A stretch of 5,401 nucleotides of DNA, from NCBI GenBank assembly GCA_030145365.1, contig JAQYVS010000233.1, positions 1-5,401 on the forward strand. The letters run 5' to 3'. Position numbers and translations under genes: made by a program. The notes below the pieces were generated by a model. It saw only the letters and a program-made list of their open reading frames with translations, had not been told where the DNA came from and ran no database searches. This document shows, in pieces, positions 1 to 5,401 of this stretch. Every line of letters starts with the position of its first letter. Position 1 is the stretch's first letter. The DNA is from Desulfofustis sp. (GTDB lineage Bacteria > Desulfobacterota > Desulfobulbia > Desulfobulbales > Desulfocapsaceae).

Positions 1-1145
1 GCCAAATCTATCACGCAACTGGGCTTGTATTTTTTAATACCATAGGCCAGAGCATCGGCCAGTATGAGCCTTCCTTCAGCATCTGTGTTTATAACCTCGG
101 AAGTAATACCGTTGTAATGTTTTATGATATCACCGGGTTTAATTGCCGAGCTTCCAGACATATTGTCGGTCGCCGGCACCACAGCCACAACACGAACTTT
201 CGGTTTTTCAAGGGCAATGGCCTGCATAGTAGCCATAACGGCCGCCCCTCCACACATGTCGTATTTCATATCCTGCATGCCTGCAGCAGGTTTAAGGCTA
301 ATCCCTCCAGAATCAAAGGTTACCCCTTTGCCGACCAATAGAATGGTTTTTGAAAACGTTTTGGGCCGATGTTCAAGAATGATCAATTTAGGAGCAGTAG
401 AGGATCCTTTGTTAACCCCAATTATTCCACCCATTCCGGCTTTATTGATTTGATTTTTTTCTAGAATAGTACACGTCAGTTCAGAAGATTCAGCTAAGCT
501 CGAAGCAAACTGAGCAAAATGATTGGGAGTCCAGTTATTTGCAGGCTCATTTGCCATATCCCGGGCTGTCATTGCTGCCGTTGAACTGTTTAATGCCAGC
601 GTCACCGCTTTTCGGATTGAGCCAAGACGCGCGCCTGGTTGAATCGATATTTTTTTGATGCCGCTATAGTTGTCTTTCTTTTCATCCTTTTTCTTATATT
701 TTTCAAACCGGTAATTGCCAAGCAGCATCCCTTCCAACAAGTGCTGTACACCTTCTGTTTTTAGCTTTTTCAGATACTCCGGTAAAACAAGTAACAACTC
801 TTCCGTTTTTACCTTGGTGGCTGTAGCGCTAATATTGCCGCCACAATTGCGCAGCAATTCATATACTTCTGCATCATCCAGTTCTTTTTTCAATTCCCCG
901 ACTCCTACGAGTAGCACCCGTTTCGCCGCAGTTTTTTTTGCCAATACCGTATCTTCGGGATACAACACCAGTGACTCGGACTTTTTGCCTTTAAAATCTC
1001 CAAGTCTAAAAAGTTCAGTAACGCGCTTTTTTATAATCGGATCACATCGTGGATGTTTTCCGTTAAAAGAGACAAGAAAAACAAGAAACCCACCGGAATA
1101 TTGTTCAACAGATTTTTGAGTTACAACGACTTTACACCCGTTCAT
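1..1145 (-). CDS. pepA: Leucyl aminopeptidase (M17 family), N-terminal 381 residues, runs off left edge
   Basis: Cytosolic metallo-aminopeptidase that removes N-terminal residues, preferring leucine, from peptides; family members work as hexamers with two metal ions per active site. The frame is open from the ATG at 1143-1145 to the left edge with no stop. The N-terminal macrodomain-like part covers about residues 1-165 and the catalytic domain begins near the ARDMANEP segment (194-201). Visible signatures are GKGVTFDSGG with Lys273 and Asp278, SLKP with Lys285, MKYDM with Asp296, and the M17 signature NTDAEGRL with Asp355, Glu357 and Arg359. Each lies exactly three residues later than the metal-binding and catalytic residues of E. 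coli PepA as I recall them (270, 275, 282, 293, 352, 354, 356), so the active site is intact as far as the window reaches. The visible end reads VIDL, where the family continues with an ATLTGA-like stretch. Roughly the last 110-120 residues are missing because the window ends, not because the gene is broken. The start is supported by a GAAAGG Shine-Dalgarno nine bases upstream. It is divergent from the CNNM gene. Confidence 0.96.
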   Translation of the reverse strand, partial: MNGCKVVVTQKSVEQYSGGFLVFLVSFNGKHPRCDPIIKKRVTELFRLGDFKGKKSESLVLYPEDTVLAKKTAAKRVLLVGVGELKKELDDAEVYELLRNCGGNISATATKVKTEELLLVLPEYLKKLKTEGVQHLLEGMLLGNYRFEKYKKKDEKKDNYSGIKKISIQPGARLGSIRKAVTLALNSSTAAMTARDMANEPANNWTPNHFAQFASSLAESSELTCTILEKNQINKAGMGGIIGVNKGSSTAPKLIILEHRPKTFSKTILLVGKGVTFDSGGISLKPAAGMQDMKYDMCGGAAVMATMQAIALEKPKVRVVAVVPATDNMSGSSAIKPGDIIKHYNGITSEVINTDAEGRLILADALAYGIKKYKPSCVIDL

Positions 1146-1154
1146 GGTATTTTT

Positions 1155-1160
1155 CCTTTC
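1155..1160 (-). promoter_or_regulatory. Ribosome binding site of pepA
   Basis: On the minus strand these bases read GAAAGG, continuing as GAAAGGAAAA toward the gene, with nine bases between the GG and the ATG at 1145. This is a good Shine-Dalgarno match at normal spacing, and it fixes the start of the aminopeptidase. Confidence 0.7.
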
Positions 1161-1237
1161 TAGGTTTTGTTAAAATCTTTGGTCATCGAAAGACTGAATA
1201 GTCCTAATTTCTCTAGAAAATAACGCTTTTGGTTACT

Positions 1238-1243
1238 ATTATA
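1238..1243 (-). promoter_or_regulatory. Candidate -10 element for pepA
   Basis: On the minus strand these bases are a perfect TATAAT, about 93 bases upstream of the pepA start. The expected -35 area 16-18 bp further upstream (about 1260-1267) has no good TTGACA match, so either the promoter depends on an activator or the match is chance in an AT-rich region. On the plus strand the same bases overlap TATTAT (1237-1242), a possible -10 for the CNNM gene, so the two divergent promoters could overlap. This is inferred from sequence only. Confidence 0.35.
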
Positions 1244-1264
1244 CATTCAATTCTTAATTACAAC

Positions 1265-1277
1265 GATCCGGAGGATC
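1265..1277 (+). promoter_or_regulatory. Ribosome binding site of the CNNM gene inside a perfect inverted repeat
   Basis: GGAGG at 1270-1274 is a strong Shine-Dalgarno seven bases before the ATG at 1282, and it settles the start of the CNNM gene. It sits inside GATCC-GGA-GGATC, a perfect 5-bp inverted repeat with a 3-base centre. In RNA this could form a small hairpin that holds part of the Shine-Dalgarno. In DNA it could be a short operator. The ribosome-site role is well supported; any regulatory role of the repeat is inference. Confidence 0.65.
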
Positions 1278-1281
1278 TTCA

Positions 1282-2316
1282 ATGTTGCAAATCCTGATAA
1301 TTTCCGTCTCACTTGCCATCGTAATATCAGCCATCTGTTCGATTTGTGAAGCAGTATTATACTCGTTAACAACCTCTCAGGTTGAAATGCTTCGTAAATC
1401 TGGCATCAGGGCCGGTGGTGTCCTTCACGAATTAAAAAGCGATATTGACGAACCAATCACCGCAATTTTAACACTCAATACCATTGCCAATACCGTAGGT
1501 GCAGCAATTGCCGGAGCAGCCGCCGCCCATCTTTTTAATGGTACAAACGTTTTATTGTTTTCCGCAGCTTTCACTATGGCAATACTTATCTTTTCCGAAA
1601 TCATCCCTAAAACGATCGGGGTATCTTACGCCTATCGTTTAGCTCCCTTTATTGCCCTAGCGATTAAAACCATGGTTATTGTTCTGAAACCGATTGTCAA
1701 ATTGTGTCAGATCATTACTCGTTTAATCCCTCAAGACAAGAGCGAAGAAAGTATCACCGCCGAAGAGTTACAAACCATTGCAGCTATGTCCAGGCAGTCA
1801 GGCCAACTGGAGGAAGTTCAAGAAAAGGTCATATCCAATATCATCGACTTGAAACAGAAAACCATTCGTCAGGTAATGACCCCTCGTACGGTAACATTTT
1901 CAGTTGATGAGAATCTTACCGTAGACGAAGCAATGAAGAAAATGGGCAAGTTGACCAGCCACAGCAGAGTGCCTGTCTACAATAAAGATCCGGACGATGT
2001 CACCGGCATCATCATGCGTAAAGATGTTCTGTTGGCCGCAGCTGAACAAAAAATGGCAGGTACACTTGCAAAACTTAAGGTGCCTGCTCATTTTGTTCCA
2101 GAAACGATGCCGCTCAACCTGGTGCTCGTCGATTTCTTTGAGAAACGTCAACATCTCTTTGTCGTTGTTGATGAATACGGCTCCGTTACCGGGATTATAT
2201 CGATGGAGGACGTGCTTGAAGAAATTGTCGGCGAGGAAATTGTCGATGAGTCGGATCGGAATAAAGATATGAGGGAACTAGCCCGACGGGAAACCACCCG
2301 CATACATTCTGAATGA
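1282..2316 (+). CDS. CNNM/DUF21 and CBS-pair membrane protein (CorB/CorC/hemolysin-C superfamily), probable divalent cation transporter
   Basis: Integral inner-membrane protein of 344 residues. The DUF21/CNNM transmembrane domain covers about residues 1-148, with hydrophobic segments near 2-24, 57-84, 88-112 and 119-147 and the family motifs ICEAVLYSL (21-29), TLNTIANTVGAA (64-75) and SEIIPKTIG (105-113). A polar helical linker (about 155-195, EESITAEELQTI) leads to two CBS domains: VMTPR starts the first (198-255, with SRVPVYN at 228-234) and the second spans about 268-320. CBS pairs in this family bind adenine nucleotides, and bacterial and archaeal relatives are linked to Mg2+ transport or efflux; the ion here is inferred. 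The protein ends about 25 residues after the second CBS domain with an acidic then basic tail (EEIVDESDRNKD), so the C-terminal CorC_HlyC domain found in many longer relatives is absent. The TGA stop shows no frameshift. ATG 1282 is preceded by GGAGG. The gene is convergent with htrA, 11 bp from its stop. I give no symbol because corB, corC, yfjD and ytfL names are used inconsistently. Confidence 0.92.
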   Translation: MLQILIISVSLAIVISAICSICEAVLYSLTTSQVEMLRKSGIRAGGVLHELKSDIDEPITAILTLNTIANTVGAAIAGAAAAHLFNGTNVLLFSAAFTMAILIFSEIIPKTIGVSYAYRLAPFIALAIKTMVIVLKPIVKLCQIITRLIPQDKSEESITAEELQTIAAMSRQSGQLEEVQEKVISNIIDLKQKTIRQVMTPRTVTFSVDENLTVDEAMKKMGKLTSHSRVPVYNKDPDDVTGIIMRKDVLLAAAEQKMAGTLAKLKVPAHFVPETMPLNLVLVDFFEKRQHLFVVVDEYGSVTGIISMEDVLEEIVGEEIVDESDRNKDMRELARRETTRIHSE

Positions 2317-2327
2317 GTTTCGCCGGC

Positions 2328-3440
2328 TCAGTTTACCGCCACCAGCTGCATTTTGGTTGAAACTATTTTCTGATCACGGATAATGCGCAGCTCTACTTCA
2401 TCCCCTATCTTATAATTTTCCAGAAGTGTACGTATATCATCGAAGGACCTGACTTCCGTACCATTAATCGCTGTGATGATATCACCTAAGATGACTTCTC
2501 CAAGATACTGCCTCGTGGGGCGAAGACCTGCACGATCGGCCGGCCCCCCCTTTTCAACATCACGAATCAGAATACCTTCAACTCCAAGTCTTGCTGCTAT
2601 CCGCTCATCAACGAGGGTCACTCCAATACCAGGCTTCATGACCCTGCCGTGTTTAATCAATTCCGGAATAACCCGGTTTATTTCCTCCACGGGTACCGCA
2701 AATCCGATTCCAGCATAAGCACCGGATGGGCTGTATATAGCGGTGTTCACTCCAATAAGCCTGCCGGCACTGTCCAGCAATGGGCCGCCTGAGTTTCCGG
2801 GATTGATTGCCGCATCAGTTTGGATCACGTCTCTGATGGTTCTTCCGGTAATCGCATTAATTTCACGACCAAGAGCAGAAATGATGCCAGAGGTGATCGT
2901 GTGATCAAGTCCGAAGGGGTTACCTATGGCAAACACCTTCTGCCCAACAAGTAGATTTTTGGCTTCCCCAACCACAATTGGTTTGAGTACTCGAGCAGGT
3001 GCGCTGACCTGTAAAACAGCCAGATCCTTATCCGGTTCGGCACCGATAAGAACAGCCTTATAACTTGATTGATCAGCCATGGTAACCCGAATATGACTGG
3101 CATCGGAAATTACATGGTAATTTGTTACAATCCTGCCATCGGTATCCCAGATGAAACCGGAGCCGGTTCCCTGAGGAATCTCCACAGCATTGAGAGAGAA
3201 CAAGCCTCGTCTGAGAGCAATGCTGGTAATATAGACCACTGAAGGAGCACTTTCTCTGAAGATATCTATGGTATTTTTTTCATCTTCAGCAAGATCACCC
3301 CGTGCAGTAACCGCACGAGGCTCAGCATTTCGATCCACAAATCGTAAGTCGTCACTGCCAAATACGTACCAGAGAACGACCGCCACAAGTAAAAGCAGAA
3401 CAAACGGTCCTATGTTTCCATATCTACCTTTTCGCTGCAT
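2328..3440 (-). CDS. Membrane-anchored HtrA/Deg-type serine protease with one PDZ domain (family S1C)
   Basis: Trypsin-fold protease of 370 residues for envelope protein quality control. A short basic N-terminus (MQRKGRYG) and one hydrophobic segment at about 11-28 without a clear signal-peptidase site predict an inner-membrane anchor with the protease in the periplasm. The protease domain is about 55-255. The catalytic triad is visible: His109 in TNYHV, Asp139 in DKDLAVL and Ser217 in INPGNSGGP. AIGNPFGLD (171-179) and AGIGFAVPV (243-251) are also typical. A single PDZ domain occupies about 268-366. It contains LRPTRQYLGEVILGDI (306-321), a loop style I associate with cyanobacterial and plant Deg1/HhoA rather than E. 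coli DegS. Length and single PDZ fit DegS-like topology, but the specific role (regulated signalling protease or general degradation) cannot be told. The gene lies 40 nt after mgtE on the same strand and is probably co-transcribed. Bases before the ATG read AAGTGAG directly against the start, a weak ribosome site. No other in-frame ATG, GTG or TTG occurs in the gap. Confidence 0.94.
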   Translation of the reverse strand: MQRKGRYGNIGPFVLLLLVAVVLWYVFGSDDLRFVDRNAEPRAVTARGDLAEDEKNTIDIFRESAPSVVYITSIALRRGLFSLNAVEIPQGTGSGFIWDTDGRIVTNYHVISDASHIRVTMADQSSYKAVLIGAEPDKDLAVLQVSAPARVLKPIVVGEAKNLLVGQKVFAIGNPFGLDHTITSGIISALGREINAITGRTIRDVIQTDAAINPGNSGGPLLDSAGRLIGVNTAIYSPSGAYAGIGFAVPVEEINRVIPELIKHGRVMKPGIGVTLVDERIAARLGVEGILIRDVEKGGPADRAGLRPTRQYLGEVILGDIITAINGTEVRSFDDIRTLLENYKIGDEVELRIIRDQKIVSTKMQLVAVN

Positions 3441-3480
3441 CTCACTTGTATAGTGGTAATTGTTCCTTAAAGCGGGAAGA

Positions 3481-4869
3481 TTAAAGACCGAGAATAAATT
3501 TGGCCATATAAAAATACATCATAACCCCGAGGATATCTATTGCAGTAGTGACGAACGGCCCGGTGGCAATTGCTGCGTCAAAGTCAAACCGTTTTAACAC
3601 AAGTGGGATGATGGTTCCCAATGTTGCCGACATGGCCATGATAAAAAATATTGAGAGCCCGACAACCACACCGAGTAAAACAGGGTCGCGATAGAGAAAA
3701 AAGGAAAGTACTCCCAAGAATATGCCATAGACGAAGCCAAGCAAAAGACCAACGCGCAACTCTTTTAACACGACTTTAAGCAGCTCGTTCATATTGACCC
3801 TACCAGTCGCCATACCTCTGACGATAATGGTAGAAGACTGTGTCGCAATATTTCCACCCATACCAATAACAATTGGTATAAAAGAGGCTAAGGCAAGAAC
3901 TTTGGCCAATTCATCCTCAAACGACCCGATTATAATCATTGCCATAATACCGCCGACCCAGGAAGCAAAAAGCCATGGAGCCCTGAGCATGGCATTGTCC
4001 AAGGTCGATTTTAAAAGAATCTCCCGATCTTTACCGGCACCTGCCATCTGCAGAAATTCTTCGGTAGCCTCTTCCCTGATAACATCGATTATGTCATCAA
4101 CAGTTACGATGCCGACAAGATTGAAAGAATGATCGACAACCGGTACAGCAAGGATATTGTATTGGGATACCACGTGGGCAACTTCCCCCTGGGTGGTATC
4201 GGTATTTACGGAAATAACGTTGGAATTCATGATATCTTTGAGTTTTCTGTTGGGTGTATTCATCAACAACTCCCTCAAAGATATTACGCCGGCAAGCTTG
4301 CCGTCTCCATACTTTATGTAGAGATAGAAAACCATTTCCATCTCTTCACTTTTTTGCTGAATAATGGAAATTGCCTCACCCACCGTCAGATCTTCTTCCA
4401 AACACATGAAATCTGGAGACATCAATCCGCCTGCAGTTTCCGGATGGTATTGAAGTAAACCTTCTACCTCTTCACGATCCTTCTGTTCCATGTGTTTCCT
4501 GATTTCATCAGCCAATTCTTCAGGAATGATTTCAAGGATGTCAACAGCATCGTCGGAAGGAATTGCCCCAATAATGGTGGCGAGATATTGCGGTGTTAGC
4601 TCTTGGACTAACTCAATCAACAGCGCATCGTCGAGTTCACTCAGAAATTCGCCGACAACTTTTGTCTGGGCTATGATATTGAAAATCTTGCTGCGTTCTT
4701 CTTCGTTCAGGTGCCGGAACACCCAAGCCATGTCGGCAGGATGTGTCTTATTTATCAGTTTCAGCAGGTGTCCGGATGCACTCCTCCGGTTAAGCCTCCT
4801 GATCATATCCAGCAGCACCATTCCTTCACTGCCGATCATTTCACGTTTTACACTTTCAACTCGTGACAT
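3481..4869 (-). CDS. mgtE: Magnesium transporter MgtE
   Basis: Inner-membrane Mg2+ channel/transporter of 462 residues, close to the usual MgtE length, acting as a dimer gated by internal Mg2+. Domains in order: MgtE N superhelical domain (about 35-140), CBS pair (about 145-266), connecting plug helix (about 268-292) and a five-helix pore domain with segments near 296-316, 323-347, 370-392, 395-424 and 432-460. Family signatures are YHPETAGGLMSPDF (141-154), VVDHSFNLVGIVTVDDI ending the second CBS domain, FIPIVIGMGGNIATQSST (330-347) and ATGPFVTTAIDILG (435-448). Asp445 matches the pore Mg2+-binding aspartate, Asp432 of Thermus thermophilus MgtE. Acidic residues of the cytosolic Mg2+ sensor are kept: Asp259, Asp262, Glu267, Glu270 and Glu271 align with the Thermus DDVLD...EATED stretch (alignment made from memory). 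The ATG at 4867-4869 lacks a clear Shine-Dalgarno and touches an inverted repeat. Later ATGs at residues 11 and 17 are possible starts but leave the domains unchanged. It is probably the first gene of an operon with htrA and is divergent from the TPR gene. Confidence 0.96.
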   Translation of the reverse strand: MSRVESVKREMIGSEGMVLLDMIRRLNRRSASGHLLKLINKTHPADMAWVFRHLNEEERSKIFNIIAQTKVVGEFLSELDDALLIELVQELTPQYLATIIGAIPSDDAVDILEIIPEELADEIRKHMEQKDREEVEGLLQYHPETAGGLMSPDFMCLEEDLTVGEAISIIQQKSEEMEMVFYLYIKYGDGKLAGVISLRELLMNTPNRKLKDIMNSNVISVNTDTTQGEVAHVVSQYNILAVPVVDHSFNLVGIVTVDDIIDVIREEATEEFLQMAGAGKDREILLKSTLDNAMLRAPWLFASWVGGIMAMIIIGSFEDELAKVLALASFIPIVIGMGGNIATQSSTIIVRGMATGRVNMNELLKVVLKELRVGLLLGFVYGIFLGVLSFFLYRDPVLLGVVVGLSIFFIMAMSATLGTIIPLVLKRFDFDAAIATGPFVTTAIDILGVMMYFYMAKFILGL

Positions 4870-4870
4870 A

Positions 4871-4896
4871 AACTGATACCGGGTATTGATTCAGTT
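4871..4896. repeat. Interrupted inverted repeat at the mgtE start
   Basis: On the plus strand AACTG (4871-4875) and ATACC (4876-4880) are mirrored by GGTAT (4882-4886) and CAGTT (4892-4896). There is one centre base and a five-base interruption (TGATT, 4887-4891) in the right half, giving ten paired positions in total. It begins one base upstream of the mgtE start codon, exactly where a Shine-Dalgarno should be. It could be a protein operator or an RNA structure in the leader, or it could be chance. The repeat is directly visible; its function is not known. Confidence 0.4.
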
Positions 4897-4914
4897 CTCG
4901 TGTTTGAATAATGC

Positions 4915-4941
4915 TTGACAGTCGACGCACTTAGTTATAAA
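4915..4941 (+). promoter_or_regulatory. Candidate sigma-70 promoter for the TPR gene
   Basis: A perfect -35 TTGACA lies at 4915-4920 and a -10-like TATAAA at 4936-4941, separated by 15 bp, which is shorter than the preferred 17. A 17-bp spacer would instead use the poorer TAAAAA at 4938. Transcription would start near 4948, giving a leader of about 50 bases before the ATG at 5001. On the minus strand TATAAC (4934-4939) overlaps this site and might be a -10 for mgtE, but no convincing -35 accompanies it. Confidence 0.4.
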
Positions 4942-5000
4942 AAAATCTGGTTAATTTGCACGTTATTTCTCTATTTTAAACCCATTTCATCCAAACTCCG

Positions 5001-5401
5001 ATGAACGATCATCTAAAAAACGCAAGCATCGAAACATCTCAAGATAAATTCCACACAGTTTTTAGACTTCATGAAAACGGGGAATATAAAAAGGCTGAAA
5101 CACTCTATAAGGAGTTAATCGATCAATTTCCCGATGTCTGGCAGCTGCATTTCAATCTCGGGCTGCTCTATAGTGATCTGGGCAACCACGAAGAGGCACT
5201 GAGAAACTATCAGCAAGGCCTGGCAATACATAAAGACAGTGTTGATCTTTTATACAACAGCGCCATCAGTCAAAAGGCGCTTAAGAATTTTGATGAGGCA
5301 ATCAACTCCTACCAAAAGGCCTTGCTACTGGATCCGGACGATATTGATAGTAGATTCAATCTGGCAGGCTGCTATCGTATAATGGGGCGAGATAAACTGA
5401 G
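5001..5401 (+). CDS. Tetratricopeptide-repeat protein, N-terminal 133 residues, runs off right edge
   Basis: The frame starting at ATG 5001 stays open to the right edge (133 codons plus two bases). The protein begins MNDHLKNASIETSQDK without a signal peptide or membrane segment, so a cytoplasmic location is likely for this part. TPR units follow at about 34-residue spacing: roughly 13-45 (NGEYKKAETLYKELIDQFPD), 46-79 (HFNLGLLYSDLGNHEEAL), 80-113 (FDEAINSYQKALLLDPDD) and the start of a fourth from 114 (FNLAGCYRIMGR). Typical Gly-Tyr, Ala and Pro positions of the TPR consensus are present. TPRs are protein-interaction scaffolds. In bacteria such N-terminal arrays often precede another domain, such as a methyltransferase or glycosyltransferase, but the window does not reach it. 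An in-frame stop at 4977-4979 with no other ATG, GTG or TTG after it makes 5001 the only standard start. No good Shine-Dalgarno is visible (CCAAACTCCG precedes the ATG). Confidence 0.88.
   Translation, partial: MNDHLKNASIETSQDKFHTVFRLHENGEYKKAETLYKELIDQFPDVWQLHFNLGLLYSDLGNHEEALRNYQQGLAIHKDSVDLLYNSAISQKALKNFDEAINSYQKALLLDPDDIDSRFNLAGCYRIMGRDKL

Noticed and set aside
117..1119. Plus-strand open frames opposite pepA (117-341, 124-453, 715-1119)
   Set aside because: They are antisense to strongly conserved aminopeptidase codons, overlap each other in different frames and show no recognisable domain.
1192..1203. Short dyad GACT-GAAT-AGTC in the pepA leader
   Set aside because: Four-base arms that do not extend are too short to support an operator or hairpin claim.
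1157..1219. Inverted repeat TTTCTAG (1157-1163) and CTAGAAA (1213-1219) in the pepA/CNNM spacer
   Set aside because: Arms of seven bases with a 49-base gap in AT-rich DNA are expected by chance, and one arm is part of the pepA ribosome-site region.
1704..2272. Small open frames inside the CNNM gene on both strands (1704-1907, 1900-2154 minus, 1997-2272)
   Set aside because: They are shadows of the CNNM/CBS reading frame, with low-complexity translations and no ribosome sites that I could see.
3443..3455. Hairpin CACT-TGTAT-AGTG in the mgtE-htrA gap as a terminator or attenuator
   Set aside because: The stem is only four base pairs with no T-run after it, so it does not argue against co-transcription.
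2473..4876. Plus-strand open frames opposite htrA and mgtE (2473-2718, 3268-3453, 3794-4132, 4129-4458, 4490-4876)
   Set aside because: Their Ser/Ile/Pro-rich translations are typical of the antisense of real genes. The minus-strand products are intact known families over the whole length.
4949..4959. Sigma-54 promoter (TGG...TTGCA) before the TPR gene
   Set aside because: The GG and GC are separated by seven bases instead of the required ten.
4870..5000. M-box magnesium riboswitch upstream of mgtE
   Set aside because: The spacer to the next gene is only 131 bp and its far part is probably promoter. I see none of the conserved M-box helices. A covariance-model scan would be decisive.

Overview
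The window looks like ordinary bacterial chromosome from a Gram-negative organism. It has moderate GC, tightly packed genes, and a membrane-anchored HtrA-type protease. The protein sequences are compatible with a Desulfobacterota (former deltaproteobacterial) host, but this is an impression from protein style and not a proven placement. I see no mobile element, CRISPR array, tRNA or rRNA.

Layout from left to right. Positions 1-1145 (minus strand) hold the N-terminal 381 residues of a leucyl aminopeptidase (PepA, family M17), cut off by the left edge. A 136-bp divergent intergenic region (1146-1281) follows, with start signals for both flanking genes. Positions 1282-2316 (plus) encode a CNNM/DUF21 plus CBS-pair membrane protein of the CorB/CorC/hemolysin-C superfamily. 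It converges, with only 11 bp between the stop codons, on a minus-strand pair: mgtE (3481-4869, Mg2+ channel/transporter) followed 40 nt downstream by an htrA-like serine protease gene (2328-3440). A second divergent intergenic region (4870-5000) leads to a plus-strand tetratricopeptide-repeat (TPR) protein starting at 5001 and cut off by the right edge.

How the parts may fit together. mgtE and htrA are probably co-transcribed. MgtE imports Mg2+ and closes when internal Mg2+ is high. The CNNM protein belongs to a family linked to Mg2+ (or other divalent cation) transport or efflux. HtrA/Deg proteases handle envelope protein quality control. A plausible but unproven reading is a small divalent-cation and envelope-homeostasis neighbourhood between two housekeeping or unrelated genes. 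The least expected details are two short inverted repeats, one enclosing the Shine-Dalgarno of the CNNM gene and one directly at the mgtE start codon. mgtE, htrA and the TPR gene also have poor Shine-Dalgarno matches, unlike pepA and the CNNM gene. I found no clearly novel system.
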